Positions 9,352-18,901 of a stretch of 64,000 nt of DNA are shown here, piece after piece. Where the stretch lies: positions 81,647 through 145,646 of the forward strand of contig JAUYMY010000083.1 of the NCBI GenBank assembly GCA_030699385.1. Reading direction: 5' to 3'. Position 1 is the first letter of the stretch; every line of letters begins with the position of its first letter. Source of the stretch: Methylobacter sp. Its GTDB lineage: Bacteria; Pseudomonadota; Gammaproteobacteria; Methylococcales; Methylomonadaceae. The translations under genes were made by a program, and so were the position numbers. The notes beneath the pieces were generated by a model. The model made no database searches. It saw only the letters and a program-made list of their open reading frames with translations, and was not told the origin of the DNA.

Positions 9352-9987
9352 TTAAAAAAACAAACCCCGATACCTGGATAAATCCTCGGGGGTGTCTATG
9401 TCCCATTGCAGTCTGATTTCATGCCCTTTAAGCTGTTGCTGCTTAATCCGCTCGCGGGTAATGGCTAGCACCTGTGCCGTCCCCCACGGCATATCATTAT
9501 CACGCAACAGCGCTGTTTGCGGCTTATTAACACCGATTAAGCTATAACCCCCGTCTTCAGTAGGCGCTAACACCACGTCGGCGCCGTGTTTAAGTGCGTT
9601 TATCGCCTGCTTAAAATCATCCGTTATTAACGACGGGCAATCACAGCCGATTAACAGCACCCGTTTGAATACTTGCAAGCCTGCATTCATCGCATCCGAC
9701 ATACGCCCGCCTAAACCGCAAGCGCTTTGCCGATGCAAGGTTAATGAATAGCTTGCCGCCCATTGTCGAAAGAAATCATCCTCAAGCGTTGGACTGCACC
9801 AAAGCTGCACTGGACACAGCGCGGCTTCATGCAACAATGTTAATACGCGCTCAGTCAGCTCAACATGTACCTGCATGGCTTGCTCTGCCGTTATTAACTC
9901 AGTGATTAAACGGGTTTTAACCTGCCCTGCAATCGGGGCTTTGCAAAAGACTTGAATCACCGTGTCGGGATATTGATAGCGCATCAA
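9352..9987 (-). CDS. TIGR04282-type glycosyltransferase (DUF2064)
   Basis: 211-residue nucleotide-sugar transferase-like protein of the DUF2064 family. It has the GT-A-like start VFCKAPIAGQVKTRLI, then VLLIGCDCPSL with the metal-binding acidic residues, APTEDGGYSLIG, and WDIDTPEDLSRY at the C-terminus; all are family hallmarks. Some members are linked to arsenosugar synthesis, others sit in various sugar contexts, so the substrate stays open. It is convergent with the GH57 gene with 32 bases between and no clear terminator. The reading starts at MMRYQYP. Confidence 0.85.
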   Translation of the reverse strand: MMRYQYPDTVIQVFCKAPIAGQVKTRLITELITAEQAMQVHVELTERVLTLLHEAALCPVQLWCSPTLEDDFFRQWAASYSLTLHRQSACGLGGRMSDAMNAGLQVFKRVLLIGCDCPSLITDDFKQAINALKHGADVVLAPTEDGGYSLIGVNKPQTALLRDNDMPWGTAQVLAITRERIKQQQLKGHEIRLQWDIDTPEDLSRYRGLFF

Positions 9988-10116
9988 TGTTTCTACTTAA
10001 ATGAATATGAAATAGTCAGGTAATTGGATCGACACCTGTTTAGCGCCCCGTATTTTCATGGTTCTTCGGGGTTGGGCGCTGGTCTATAATTTTACGCCAT
10101 CAAACCTCATCACGAT

Positions 10117-10197
10117 AATAGAACTCGGCAATTGCTCTTTCATTCATGCCACTGAATTTTATCAATTCCATCTTAATCTGTGTGATTCGTGTTCTAT
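10117..10197 (+). repeat. Dispersed intergenic repeat (copy near 10.1 kb)
   Basis: The 21 bases from 10117 to 10137 (ending GAACTCGGCAATTGCTC) are identical to 43470-43490, and both are followed within about 100 bases by a TCTGTGTNATYCGTGTTCYATT segment. The 306-base gap 9988-10293 otherwise shows no gene. Confidence 0.75.
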
Positions 10198-10293
10198 TGC
10201 CACTCCAGCGGACAGAGGCTGAGTTGTTTTGCCCCTTTTTGGATTCAGGCGTTACAATATGCGCCATTACGGTTACAGGGGGCTTGCTTCACT

Positions 10294-10779
10294 ATGAAAA
10301 AAATTAAGGTTCTGTTTGTCTGCATGGGCAATATTTGCCGCTCGCCGACTGCTGAAGGTGTGTTTGCCAAGCTGGTTAAAGAGCAGAATTTGGATGCGCA
10401 TTTTACTATCGATTCGGCAGGTACCCACGCTTATCATGTCGGCAATCAGCCGGATTTGCGCTCGCAAGCGGCGGCGCTTGAGCGGGGCGTGGATTTATCC
10501 GGTTTGCGGGCTAGGCAAGTTGTTTATGGCGATTTTGAGGATTTCGATTTTGTGCTGGCAATGGATGATGAAAACCATTCGATTCTGATGTCTGCCTGTC
10601 CCGAACACTATCAAAGAAAAATCAAATATTTTCTCGACTATGCGCCGCAACTGAATGAACGTCAGGTGCCGGACCCTTATTACGGCGGGCAATACGGTTT
10701 TGAGCGGGTGCTGGATATGATTGAGGCGGCTTCTGCCGGGTTTTTAACGGCCTTGCGCGCAGCGGGCAGCATCAAATAA
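10294..10779 (+). CDS. Low-molecular-weight protein-tyrosine phosphatase
   Basis: 161-residue cytosolic phosphatase. The P-loop C-X5-R is VCMGNICRSPTAEG at residues 8-21, and the general acid aspartate is in VPDPYYGG near residue 127; both are complete. The start MKKIKVLFVCMG at 10294 fits the family exactly, while the open frame extends upstream to 10189 without conserved sequence. Such enzymes remove phosphate from tyrosine residues; relatives next to Wzc-like kinases control polysaccharide export, but none is nearby here, so the target is unknown. Confidence 0.92.
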   Translation: MKKIKVLFVCMGNICRSPTAEGVFAKLVKEQNLDAHFTIDSAGTHAYHVGNQPDLRSQAAALERGVDLSGLRARQVVYGDFEDFDFVLAMDDENHSILMSACPEHYQRKIKYFLDYAPQLNERQVPDPYYGGQYGFERVLDMIEAASAGFLTALRAAGSIK

Positions 10780-10798
10780 TGGTAACTACTCAGTAAAA

Positions 10799-10910
10799 AA
10801 ACAGAACACGGACGACACAGATAAGACGGATTTGCACGGGTATATTTAAAATATACCCGTGCTTTTAATCAGTGATGCCCCGTTTCATCAGTGTTATCCG
10901 TGTTCTGTTT
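10799..10910. repeat. Nested palindromic element between the phosphatase and hydrolase genes
   Basis: Outer arms AAACAGAACACGGA (10799-10812) and TCCGTGTTCTGTTT (10897-10910) are perfectly complementary. Inside lies a 29-base near-perfect palindrome GCACGGGTATATTT-A-AAATATACCCGTGC (10834-10862). The outer arm belongs to the same TCCGTGTT family as near 10.2 kb and 43.6 kb. It could form a long hairpin in RNA and separates two genes. Confidence 0.8.
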
Positions 10911-10956
10911 AATTGTGTTTAGCATAGAGCAATTACAAATAACGAAGGGGAATGTC

Positions 10957-11676
10957 ATGGCGATAATATCGAATACGGTTATTTATCTGGACGGCGATGT
11001 GGTGCTGGAAGCGTTTTTTGCTTTCGATGATACGCTGACAGGGCAGAGGCCTGCGGTGTTAATTAATCATGCCTGGGGCGGCCGCGATGATTTTGTCGCC
11101 GAGAAAGCAAAAAAATTGGCTGAATTAGGTTATCTCGGTTTTGCGGTCGATATGTACGGCAAGGGCGTTTTAGGAACAAACCCTGAAGAAAACATGGCCT
11201 TGATGCAGCCTTTTATGGCAGATCGGGCTATGTTGCAGCGGCGTATCAAAGCGGCGTTGGCGGCGGTGAAATTAATGCCCTGGGTTGATGACAGCAAAAT
11301 CGCTGCGATGGGCTTTTGTTTCGGCGGTTTGTGTGTGCTTGATTTGGCTAGAACCGGTGTCGATATAAAAGGCGTAGTCAGTTTTCACGGATTACTGCTG
11401 CCGCCCGGCAATACGCGGGGCAATACGATTAAGGCCAAGGTGCTGGCTTTGCATGGCAATGACGATCCTATGGTGCCGCCCGAACAAGTGCTGGCGTTTG
11501 AGCAGGAAATGACGGAGGCAGGCGCCGATTGGCAGTTGCATAGTTATGGCAATACGATGCATGCTTTTACCAATCCGGCGGCTAATGATCCGGGATTCGG
11601 CACGGTTTACCAGCCAGACGCGGATCGGCGTTCGTGGCTGGCAATGCAGAATTTTTTTGCAGAAATATTCAGCTGA
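10957..11676 (+). CDS. Dienelactone hydrolase family protein
   Basis: 239-residue alpha/beta hydrolase. The catalytic triad is visible: cysteine nucleophile in AMGFCFGGLCV, aspartate in HGNDDPMVPPEQV, histidine in NTMHAFTNP. An HAWGGRDDF segment early in the protein is usual for this subgroup. The ATG at 10957 has a good ribosome site (GAAGGGGAATGTC), so the longer frame from 10891, which runs into the palindrome, is rejected. Substrate unknown; most members of this group hydrolyse lactones or esters. No signal peptide, hence cytoplasmic. Monocistronic by position. Confidence 0.88.
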   Translation: MAIISNTVIYLDGDVVLEAFFAFDDTLTGQRPAVLINHAWGGRDDFVAEKAKKLAELGYLGFAVDMYGKGVLGTNPEENMALMQPFMADRAMLQRRIKAALAAVKLMPWVDDSKIAAMGFCFGGLCVLDLARTGVDIKGVVSFHGLLLPPGNTRGNTIKAKVLALHGNDDPMVPPEQVLAFEQEMTEAGADWQLHSYGNTMHAFTNPAANDPGFGTVYQPDADRRSWLAMQNFFAEIFS

Positions 11677-11722
11677 TATGCATAAATGTGCCGTTTTTAC
11701 CTTTGATAAAACGCTATCGCTT

Positions 11723-11751
11723 TCGACACTATAGAGACAATTTGTTATAAT
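11723..11751 (+). promoter_or_regulatory. Probable sigma-70 promoter of gyrA
   Basis: A -35 hexamer TCGACA (5 of 6 to consensus) at 11723-11728 is followed after 17 bases by a perfect TATAAT at 11746-11751. Transcription would start near 11758 and give a leader of about 115 bases before gyrA. Confidence 0.7.
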
Positions 11752-11874
11752 TTCGCACTTAATTTTGTGACTGTGGCGCACTTAAAAACATAAACAATCA
11801 GGAAAAGTGTGTTGCGCTTTAAGTCATGGAACCATGCCGGTCTATTAACGGCACACTGTGCAATATAGGGATCA

Positions 11875-14517
11875 ATGTCAAACTTCGCTAAAGAAATAAT
11901 ACCTGTCAATCTCGAAGACGAGATGAAACAGTCCTATCTCGATTACGCCATGAGCGTCATCGTCGGTCGAGCCCTTCCAGATGTCAGAGACGGCCTAAAG
12001 CCGGTGCATCGTCGTGTGTTGTATGCGATGAGCGAACTGGGTAACGACTGGAATAAACCGTATAAAAAATCGGCGCGTGTGGTCGGGGATGTTATCGGTA
12101 AATACCATCCGCATGGCGATACGGCGGTTTATGACACCATGGTGCGGATGGCGCAGAATTTTTCGATGCGTTATATGCTGATCGACGGTCAGGGCAATTT
12201 CGGTTCGGTGGACGGCGATTCGCCTGCGGCGATGCGTTATACCGAAGTGCGCATGTCGAAAATCGCCCATGAATTGCTGGCCGATTTGGACAAGGAAACC
12301 GTCGATTTCGCGCCGAACTATGACGAATCCGAATCCGAGCCGAAAGTATTGCCGACACGGGTGCCGACCTTACTGATTAACGGTTCATCCGGTATTGCAG
12401 TGGGCATGGCGACCAATATTCCGCCGCATAATCTGACTGAAGTGGTCAGCGCCTGTCTGGCAATGATCGATCAGCCGGATTTGACTGTGCATGATTTGAT
12501 GGCGCATATCCCCGGCCCTGATTTTCCTACGGCGGCGATTATCAACGGCGCTTCCGGCATTTACAATGCTTACACGACCGGACGCGGCAAGATTTATTTA
12601 CGCGCACGTTGCCATTTCGAAGACATTGGCGACAGCAGCCGTCAGGCGATTATTACTACCGAATTGCCTTATCAGGTCAACAAAGCGCGATTGCTGGAAA
12701 AAATTGCCGAGCTGGTCAAGGAAGGCAAACTTGAAGGTATTTCCGGTCTGCGCGACGAGTCGGACAAAGACGGTATGCGCATGGTGATTGAGCTGCGTCG
12801 CGGCGAAATGCCCGAAGTGGTGCTGAATAATCTGTATAAACAGACGCAATTCCAGACCGTGTTTGGCATCAATATGGTGGCGCTACTGGATGGCCGCCCG
12901 CATTGCATGAATTTGCGCGAGATTATCCATGCCTTTATTAATCACCGGCGTGAAATCGTTACCCGCCGGACCATCTATAACCTGCGCAAAGCCAGGGAAA
13001 GGGCGCATATCTTGGAAGGGCTTGCAGTTGCGTTAGCCAATATCGACGAAATGATTGCGCTGATTAAGTCGGCCGCCAATCCTGCCGAGGCTAAAGTCGG
13101 CTTGTTGGAAAAAAGCTGGGATGCCGGATTGGTTGCGGTGTTGCTGGATCGCGCCGATGCCGATCGTTCGCGGCCGGATGATTTACCGGTTGAGTTCGGC
13201 ATTCATGCCGGGATTTATCGTTTGTCTGAAACTCAGGCACAGGCTATTCTCGAACTGCGTCTGCATCGATTGACAGGTCTGGAGCAGGACAAGATAGTCA
13301 ACGAATACAAGCAGCTGCTCGAACAAATTGACGAATATTTGTTTATTCTGGGCAGCGATACCCGGTTGATGGAAATCATTCGGGAAGAATTGGTCGCGAT
13401 TAAAGAACAATATTCCGATGAACGGCGCACCGAAATCATCCAAAACCATTCGGATTTGTCCGATGAAGATTTGATTACCGAAGAAGATATGGTCGTCACC
13501 ATGTCGCACGAAGGCTATGTCAAATCGCAACCGCTCAGCGATTATAAGGCGCAACGGCGCGGCGGGCGCGGCAAATCGGCGACGCAAACCAAAGAGCTGG
13601 ATTATGTCGACAAGCTGATTGTCGCCAATACTCACGATATTATTCTGTGCTTCTCGTCGCGGGGCAAGGTGTACTGGCTTAAAGTGTATCAATTGCCGGT
13701 TGCCAGTCGTGCCGCCAGAGGCAAGCCTTTCGTTAATTTGCTGCCGTTGGAAGAAGGCGAAAAAATCAACGCAATGTTGCCGATACGCGAATTTACCGAT
13801 ACTAAATTCATTTTCATGGCGACTTCGGCGGGGACGGTTAAAAAGACCCCGTTAAAAGAATTCGAGCGTCAACGCACGAACGGCAAAATCGCCATCGATT
13901 TACGCGAAGACGATACCTTGGTTGGCGTTGCGGTGACCGACGGTCAGCAAAACGTGCTGTTGTTCAGCAGCACCGGCAAGGCGGTTTGTTTCAATGAAGA
14001 AGATGTGCGCTCGATGGGTCGGACAGCGTCCGGTGTGCGCGGCATTCGCTTGCAGGAAGGGCAAAAAGTCATTTCGCTGATTATCGCGACCGAAGGCACG
14101 GTGTTGAATATTACCGAAAACGGTTTCGGCAAGCGCACTAGGTTGGAAGAATTTACCTGCCACAAACGCGGCGGCCAGGGTCTGATTGCGATACAAACCT
14201 CGGCGCGAAATGGCGCGGTAGTGGGTGCGGTGCTGGTCAATGATAATGATGAAATCATGCTGATTACCGATGGCGGCACCCTGGTGCGCACACCGGTTGA
14301 AGGCATTTCTGTGGTTGGGCGGAATACGCAGGGCGTGACTATTATCAAGCCGGACAAAAATGAAAAAGTGATAGGCGTTGATCGTATCGAAGGCTTGGCT
14401 GGGGTTGATGATGCCGAGGATGATGAGCCTTTAGATGATGCCATCGTATCGGAAGATGACTTGCCATTGAGCGATAACCCAGATTTAGACGACAATGTAG
14501 AATCGGGCGATGAATGA
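11875..14517 (+). CDS. gyrA: DNA gyrase subunit A
   Basis: 880-residue subunit that cuts and rejoins DNA in gyrase. The catalytic tyrosine is Y122 in AAMRYTEVR. In the quinolone-resistance region residue 83 is threonine (HGDTAVYD) and 87 aspartate; Thr83 is wild type in several gammaproteobacteria, so no resistance is implied. The GyrA box QRRGGRG and the six-bladed C-terminal DNA-wrapping domain are present, followed by an acidic tail ([13 protein letters not shown] and on) such as many gamma GyrA proteins have. It leads the gyrA-serC-pheA-hisC-tyrA-aroA-cmk-rpsA-ihfB row and has its own promoter at 11723. Confidence 0.98.
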   Translation: MSNFAKEIIPVNLEDEMKQSYLDYAMSVIVGRALPDVRDGLKPVHRRVLYAMSELGNDWNKPYKKSARVVGDVIGKYHPHGDTAVYDTMVRMAQNFSMRYMLIDGQGNFGSVDGDSPAAMRYTEVRMSKIAHELLADLDKETVDFAPNYDESESEPKVLPTRVPTLLINGSSGIAVGMATNIPPHNLTEVVSACLAMIDQPDLTVHDLMAHIPGPDFPTAAIINGASGIYNAYTTGRGKIYLRARCHFEDIGDSSRQAIITTELPYQVNKARLLEKIAELVKEGKLEGISGLRDESDKDGMRMVIELRRGEMPEVVLNNLYKQTQFQTVFGINMVALLDGRPHCMNLREIIHAFINHRREIVTRRTIYNLRKARERAHILEGLAVALANIDEMIALIKSAANPAEAKVGLLEKSWDAGLVAVLLDRADADRSRPDDLPVEFGIHAGIYRLSETQAQAILELRLHRLTGLEQDKIVNEYKQLLEQIDEYLFILGSDTRLMEIIREELVAIKEQYSDERRTEIIQNHSDLSDEDLITEEDMVVTMSHEGYVKSQPLSDYKAQRRGGRGKSATQTKELDYVDKLIVANTHDIILCFSSRGKVYWLKVYQLPVASRAARGKPFVNLLPLEEGEKINAMLPIREFTDTKFIFMATSAGTVKKTPLKEFERQRTNGKIAIDLREDDTLVGVAVTDGQQNVLLFSSTGKAVCFNEEDVRSMGRTASGVRGIRLQEGQKVISLIIATEGTVLNITENGFGKRTRLEEFTCHKRGGQGLIAIQTSARNGAVVGAVLVNDNDEIMLITDGGTLVRTPVEGISVVGRNTQGVTIIKPDKNEKVIGVDRIEGLAGVDDAEDDEPLDDAIVSEDDLPLSDNPDLDDNVESGDE

Positions 14518-14607
14518 GATCTTAACGATTTAAGAGCAGCCAAAGAACAATCAGCAGGCGAAAAACCAGTTTCTTTAGCCGCCGCAATCATTGAATTAGG
14601 ATTGTAA
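14518..14607 (+). pseudogene. Possible antitoxin C-terminal relic, in frame after gyrA stop
   Basis: Directly after the gyrA TGA the same frame stays open for 29 codons and reads DLNDLRAAKEQSAGEK then PVSLAAAIIELGL before TAA. This has the style of antitoxin C-termini (a charged helix followed by a V/I-S/P-L segment ending in ELGL). It has no start codon of its own and would only be made by reading through the gyrA stop. I read it as a relic; the resemblance is from memory and could be chance. Confidence 0.3.
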
Positions 14608-14665
14608 TGCAGCGCTAATTACCAGATTTTTCAACTTATTTAATAACTTGTCCAAGAGAATCATA

Positions 14666-15745
14666 ATGTCCAGAGTTTATAATTTTAGCGCAGGCCCGTC
14701 TGCATTCCCGGAATCGGTATTGCAACAGGCGCAACAAGAAATATTGGAATGGCGCGACAGCGGCATGTCGGTTATGGAAATGAGCCATCGCGGCAAACAT
14801 TTCTCCATCATTGCCGAAGAGCTGGAAAGCGATTTGAGGGCGCTGTTGGCTATCCCGGAAAACTATAAGGTGTTGTTTTTGCAAGGCGGTGCGTCGGCGC
14901 AGTTCTCGCTGATACCGCAAAATATTTTGAACGGTAAAACCAAAGCCTGTTATTTGAATACCGGTGCCTGGTCGGAAAAAGCCATTAAGGATGCCGGGGC
15001 GTATTGCGATGTCATTGTTAGCGCCAGCTCGGAAGCGACCAAATTTACTACGATTCCAGCGGCCGCCAGCTGGGCTATCGATAATGAAGCCGCTTATTTG
15101 CATTACACATCGAATGAAACTATACACGGCGTGGAATTCCAATCTACCCCTGATAGCCACGGTTTGCCGTTGGTATCGGATATGTCATCGAACATCTTGT
15201 CGCGCAAAATCGATGTCAGCCAATACGGCATAATTTATGCCGGAACCCAGAAAAATATGGGTCCAGCCGGTGTGACCGTGGTCATCGTCAGAGATGATTT
15301 GGTCGGTCATGCGCCTAAATGCGTGCCGCCGGTTTTCAATTATGCCGAGCAGGCAAAAAACCAATCGATGCTGAATACGCCGGCAACCTATAGCTGGTAT
15401 TTGACCGGTTTGGTGTTGAAATGGTTAACAGCGCAAGGCGGAGTTGAGGCGATTGAGCAACGTAATATTGCCAAGTCGGTAAAATTGTACCAAGCGATTG
15501 ACCAGTCGGCGCTGTATTCTAATCCGGTTGAAATTGCCTCGCGTTCGCGGATGAATGTGCCGTTTATTCTGAGCGACGAAAGTCTGGATAAGCCGTTTTT
15601 AGCGGCTGCAGAAGCGAATGGTTTGTTTGAATTAAAAGGCCATCGTTCAGTCGGCGGTATGCGCGCAAGCATTTATAATGCGATGCCGGAAGCCGGTGTA
15701 CAGGCTCTGATTGATTTTATGGCCGAGTTTGAGCGCACCCATTAA
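14666..15745 (+). CDS. serC: Phosphoserine aminotransferase
   Basis: PLP enzyme that converts 3-phosphohydroxypyruvate to phosphoserine (serine synthesis) and also serves pyridoxine synthesis. The 359-residue product starts MSRVYNFSAGPSAFPE, the standard SerC opening. The PLP lysine lies in YAGTQKNMGPAG near residue 196. SerC ends with RASIYNAMPEAGVQALIDFM, also standard. The ATG at 14666 is preferred to one 18 bases upstream on alignment grounds. It is first of the aromatic cluster; pheA follows after 30 bases. Confidence 0.97.
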   Translation: MSRVYNFSAGPSAFPESVLQQAQQEILEWRDSGMSVMEMSHRGKHFSIIAEELESDLRALLAIPENYKVLFLQGGASAQFSLIPQNILNGKTKACYLNTGAWSEKAIKDAGAYCDVIVSASSEATKFTTIPAAASWAIDNEAAYLHYTSNETIHGVEFQSTPDSHGLPLVSDMSSNILSRKIDVSQYGIIYAGTQKNMGPAGVTVVIVRDDLVGHAPKCVPPVFNYAEQAKNQSMLNTPATYSWYLTGLVLKWLTAQGGVEAIEQRNIAKSVKLYQAIDQSALYSNPVEIASRSRMNVPFILSDESLDKPFLAAAEANGLFELKGHRSVGGMRASIYNAMPEAGVQALIDFMAEFERTH

Positions 15746-15775
15746 TCGAAATTTTAATCATTAAATCAGACCGCC

Positions 15776-16861
15776 ATGTCATCTGTTACCCCGCTTGCAG
15801 AATTAAGAGACAAAATTGATGCTATCGATCAGCAGATTCTGCAATTGATGAATCAGCGCGCATCTTGCGCCATGGAAGTTGCCAAAACCAAGATTGCGCA
15901 GGGCGAGCAAGGCACGTTTTATCGCCCGGATCGTGAGGCCTTGGTGTTGCGGCGTATTAAAGACCTGAATCAAGGGCCTTTGTCCGATGATACGGCGGCG
16001 CATTTTTTTAGGGAATTGATGTCGGCGTGTTTGGCGTTGGAAAAACCGCTGGACGTCGCGTATTTGGGGCCTGAAGGTACGTTTACCCAGCAAGCGGCGA
16101 TTAAGCATTTCGGTTCGGCGGTCAAAACTGTCCCGGTGACGACGATTAACGATATTTTTAATGCGGTGGAAAACGGCAACTGCCAGTTTGGTGTGGTGCC
16201 GGTTGAAAACTCCACCGAGGGTATCATTAGCCACACGCTTGATCGATTTTTGAATTCGCCGCTGAAAATATGCGGCGAAGTTGAAATCAGGGTGCATCAA
16301 AACCTTTTGGGTTTGGTCGATAGTCTGGATGACGTGACCGAGGTGTTTTCGCATCAGCAATCGTTGGCACAGTGTCGGCAATGGCTGGATAATCATTTGC
16401 CGAATGCCAAACGCACGGCGGTCAACAGCAACACCGAGGCGGCAAGATTGGCGTCAACCCATAAACAGACGGTTGCGATAGCGGGCATTGTTGCCGCTGA
16501 AATTTATCAGCTGAATGTCATCGAAAAAAATATCGAGGACGAAGCCAACAATACCACCCGTTTTATCATTATCGGCCAGCAAATATCGACACCTACCGGC
16601 AACGATAAAACGTCGCTGGTGGTGTCTACCGGCAATCAGCCCGGTGCGCTGTACCGGATATTAGAACCTTTTGCGCGATTTAACATCGGCATGGTGCATA
16701 TTGAATCCAGACCGTCGCGGCAGGGCTTGTGGGATTATGTGTTTTTTATCGATATTGAAGGCCATAGCGAAGATGAAAATGTCGCCAAGGCTTTAGTCAT
16801 ATTGAATGACAACGTGAATATGCTCAAGCTGCTGGGTTCTTATCCCAAGGCCGTACTCTAA
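15776..16861 (+). CDS. pheA: Chorismate mutase / prephenate dehydratase
   Basis: Bifunctional P-protein, 361 residues, leading from chorismate to phenylpyruvate in phenylalanine synthesis. Residues 1-90 form the AroQ chorismate mutase helix bundle (LRDKIDAIDQQILQLMNQRA). The prephenate dehydratase domain begins at VAYLGPEGTFTQQAA and contains PVENSTEGIISHTLD, and then NNTTRFIIIG with the conserved TRF. The C-terminal ACT domain (TSLVVSTGNQPGALYRIL, then HIESRPSR) is the phenylalanine-sensing region, so feedback inhibition is expected. The short spacing to serC and hisC supports an operon. Confidence 0.97.
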   Translation: MSSVTPLAELRDKIDAIDQQILQLMNQRASCAMEVAKTKIAQGEQGTFYRPDREALVLRRIKDLNQGPLSDDTAAHFFRELMSACLALEKPLDVAYLGPEGTFTQQAAIKHFGSAVKTVPVTTINDIFNAVENGNCQFGVVPVENSTEGIISHTLDRFLNSPLKICGEVEIRVHQNLLGLVDSLDDVTEVFSHQQSLAQCRQWLDNHLPNAKRTAVNSNTEAARLASTHKQTVAIAGIVAAEIYQLNVIEKNIEDEANNTTRFIIIGQQISTPTGNDKTSLVVSTGNQPGALYRILEPFARFNIGMVHIESRPSRQGLWDYVFFIDIEGHSEDENVAKALVILNDNVNMLKLLGSYPKAVL

Positions 16862-16912
16862 TCATTCTTTCTCATCTTTCCGGTGAGATTTAAACGCTCC
16901 CAAACAGATCCC

Positions 16913-18022
16913 ATGAACAACGCTGATAAAATTTACAACCTCGCCGTGTCTGGCGTACAAAAACTGGTTCCCTATATACCCGGCAAGCCGATTGAAGAGC
17001 TTGAGCGCGAACTGGGGCTTAGCCACATTATAAAACTCGCTTCTAATGAGAATCCTTTAGGGCCGGGTAAAAAAGCTTTAGCGGCGATACAGGCGACATT
17101 GCAGGATTTGGCCTTGTACCCGGATGGCAATGGTTTTAATTTAAAGTCTGCGCTCGCTGAAAAGTACGCGGTCGAGATGAGCCAGATTACCTTGGGCAAT
17201 GGTTCTAACGAGATATTGGAACTGGTGGCGAGGGCGTTTTTGACGCCTGATCTTGAAGTGGTTTTTTCGCAACATGCTTTTGCGGTTTATCCGCTGGTGA
17301 CACAGGCGGTAGGTGCTACGGCGGTGGTTGCGCCCGCGTTAAATTACGGTCATGATTTGGCTGCGATGCTGCAACGGGTGACCGAGAAAACGCGCTTGGT
17401 ATTTATCGCCAATCCCAATAATCCGACCGGCACTTTGCTGGGTCATGCCGAGTTAGAAGCCTTTATTGGCGCATTGCCGGATACGTGCATCTGCGTATTG
17501 GATGAAGCCTATTGTGAGTTTGTCGGCGATAGTAGCGCAGACGATTCAATCGCCTGGCTGAACTTATACTCCAATCTGCTGATTACCCGCACTTTTTCCA
17601 AGGCTTATGGTTTGGCCGGATTGCGTATCGGTTATGGCTTATCCAGTCCGCAATTAGCCGATATTTTAAATCGGGTGCGCCAGCCGTTTAACAATAATAT
17701 GCTGGCTTTGGCCGCTGCCGAAGCCGCGCTGAGCGATACCGAACATTTGCAAAATACCCTTGCCGTTAATGCCCAAGGTATGCAGTTGATCACTGAAGGT
17801 TTTAAAAAATTGGGTCTGGAATGGATTCCCTCAGCGGGGAATTTTGTGCTGGTTGATTTGAAACAGCCCGCGCTACCGATTTACGAAGCCTTGCTACATA
17901 AAGGCGTTATCGTCAGGCCGGTGGGCGTTTATGAGTTGCCCAATCATTTGCGTATTACTATCGGTACACAGGCGGAAAACCAGTTGTTTTTAAACGCATT
18001 AGCTGATGTTTTAAGTAACTGA
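16913..18022 (+). CDS. hisC: Histidinol-phosphate / aromatic aminotransferase
   Basis: PLP-dependent class I/II aminotransferase of the HisC family, 369 residues. Landmarks are LASNENPLGPGKKA, the TLGNGSNEILEL segment, FIANPNNPTG, the DEAYCEF aspartate-tyrosine pair, and the PLP lysine in TRTFSKAYGLAGLRIG. Placed between pheA and tyrA, the enzyme may act on aromatic keto acids as well as histidinol phosphate; this location is typical of the pseudomonad-type cluster. The ATG at 16913 is chosen over one 30 bases upstream because the family begins near here. The stop overlaps the tyrA start. Confidence 0.95.
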   Translation: MNNADKIYNLAVSGVQKLVPYIPGKPIEELERELGLSHIIKLASNENPLGPGKKALAAIQATLQDLALYPDGNGFNLKSALAEKYAVEMSQITLGNGSNEILELVARAFLTPDLEVVFSQHAFAVYPLVTQAVGATAVVAPALNYGHDLAAMLQRVTEKTRLVFIANPNNPTGTLLGHAELEAFIGALPDTCICVLDEAYCEFVGDSSADDSIAWLNLYSNLLITRTFSKAYGLAGLRIGYGLSSPQLADILNRVRQPFNNNMLALAAAEAALSDTEHLQNTLAVNAQGMQLITEGFKKLGLEWIPSAGNFVLVDLKQPALPIYEALLHKGVIVRPVGVYELPNHLRITIGTQAENQLFLNALADVLSN

Positions 18023-18900
18023 TGTTTAAGCGGATTTGTATCATCGGTGTCGGCCTGATCGGCGGCTCTATCGCGCGCTCGGCACGGCAGCACGGTTTAT
18101 GCGATTGCATCATCGGTTATGGCCGTCCGCAAGATGAGCAAAATCTGCAAACGGCAAAACAGTTGGGTGTTATCGATGACTATACGCTGAAGCTGGGCAA
18201 AGCCGTCCAAGACGCCGATTGTGTAGTGATTGCGACGCCGGTTGCGAGTATCGAAAGCATTTTTACCCTGCTTAAACCGTTGTGGTCGGATAGTGCGATT
18301 TATACCGATGTCGGCAGCACCAAAGGCAGTGTTGTTGCCGCTGCAGAACGGGTTTTTGGCGCGGTGCCGGCTAATCTGGTGCCCGCGCATCCGATTGCCG
18401 GGGCGGAACAAAGCGGGGTGACAGCATCGGTCGACGACTTGTTTGTCAATAAACGCCTGATTATCACGCCAGCCGACAATACCCGGCCTGAAGCGGTGCA
18501 AAAAATCCATGATTTCTGGCAGCGGCTAGGCTCGTTGGTATCGGTGATGGATGTCCAGCATCATGACAGCGTGTTGGCTGCAACCAGCCACTTGCCGCAT
18601 ATTCTGGCTTTTGCCTTGGTCGATATGCTCGGACATAAAGACGAACAGAGCGAGATATTCCAATACGCAGCCGGCGGTTTTAAGGATTTCACCCGGATTG
18701 CGTCAAGCGATCCGACCATGTGGAAAGATATTTGTAGCGCCAATAAAGACGAAATCATCCCTTTAATCGAGCAGTTAAAGGATGAATTGGATAAAATACA
18801 GTGCTTGCTGGAAAATGATGATACCCAGCAACTTTTTGCAACCTTTACGTATGCCAGAAATGCACGGCAACGCTTTCTTGACCAGTTCAATAATAATTAA
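18022..18900 (+). CDS. tyrA: Prephenate/arogenate dehydrogenase
   Basis: 292-residue NAD(P)-dependent enzyme of tyrosine synthesis. The N-terminal nucleotide-binding fold begins ICIIGVGLIGGSIARSA (GxGxxG). The conserved DVGSTKGSV and PAHPIAGAEQSGV, with the catalytic histidine, follow, and HHDSVLAATSHLPH lies in the helical dimerisation domain. The start codon overlaps the hisC stop by one base (TGATG), indicating translational coupling, and aroA begins two bases after its stop. There is no ACT domain, so regulation differs from PheA. In pseudomonads tyrA and aroA are sometimes fused; here they are separate. Confidence 0.96.
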   Translation: MFKRICIIGVGLIGGSIARSARQHGLCDCIIGYGRPQDEQNLQTAKQLGVIDDYTLKLGKAVQDADCVVIATPVASIESIFTLLKPLWSDSAIYTDVGSTKGSVVAAAERVFGAVPANLVPAHPIAGAEQSGVTASVDDLFVNKRLIITPADNTRPEAVQKIHDFWQRLGSLVSVMDVQHHDSVLAATSHLPHILAFALVDMLGHKDEQSEIFQYAAGGFKDFTRIASSDPTMWKDICSANKDEIIPLIEQLKDELDKIQCLLENDDTQQLFATFTYARNARQRFLDQFNNN

Positions 18901-18901
18901 T

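Noticed and set aside
13183..13692. 169-codon minus-strand frame within gyrA
   Set aside because: Shadow of gyrA; no domain, no ribosome site.
11875..14517. Thr83 in GyrA as a quinolone-resistance change
   Set aside because: Threonine at this position is wild type in several gammaproteobacteria, and Asp87 is unchanged.
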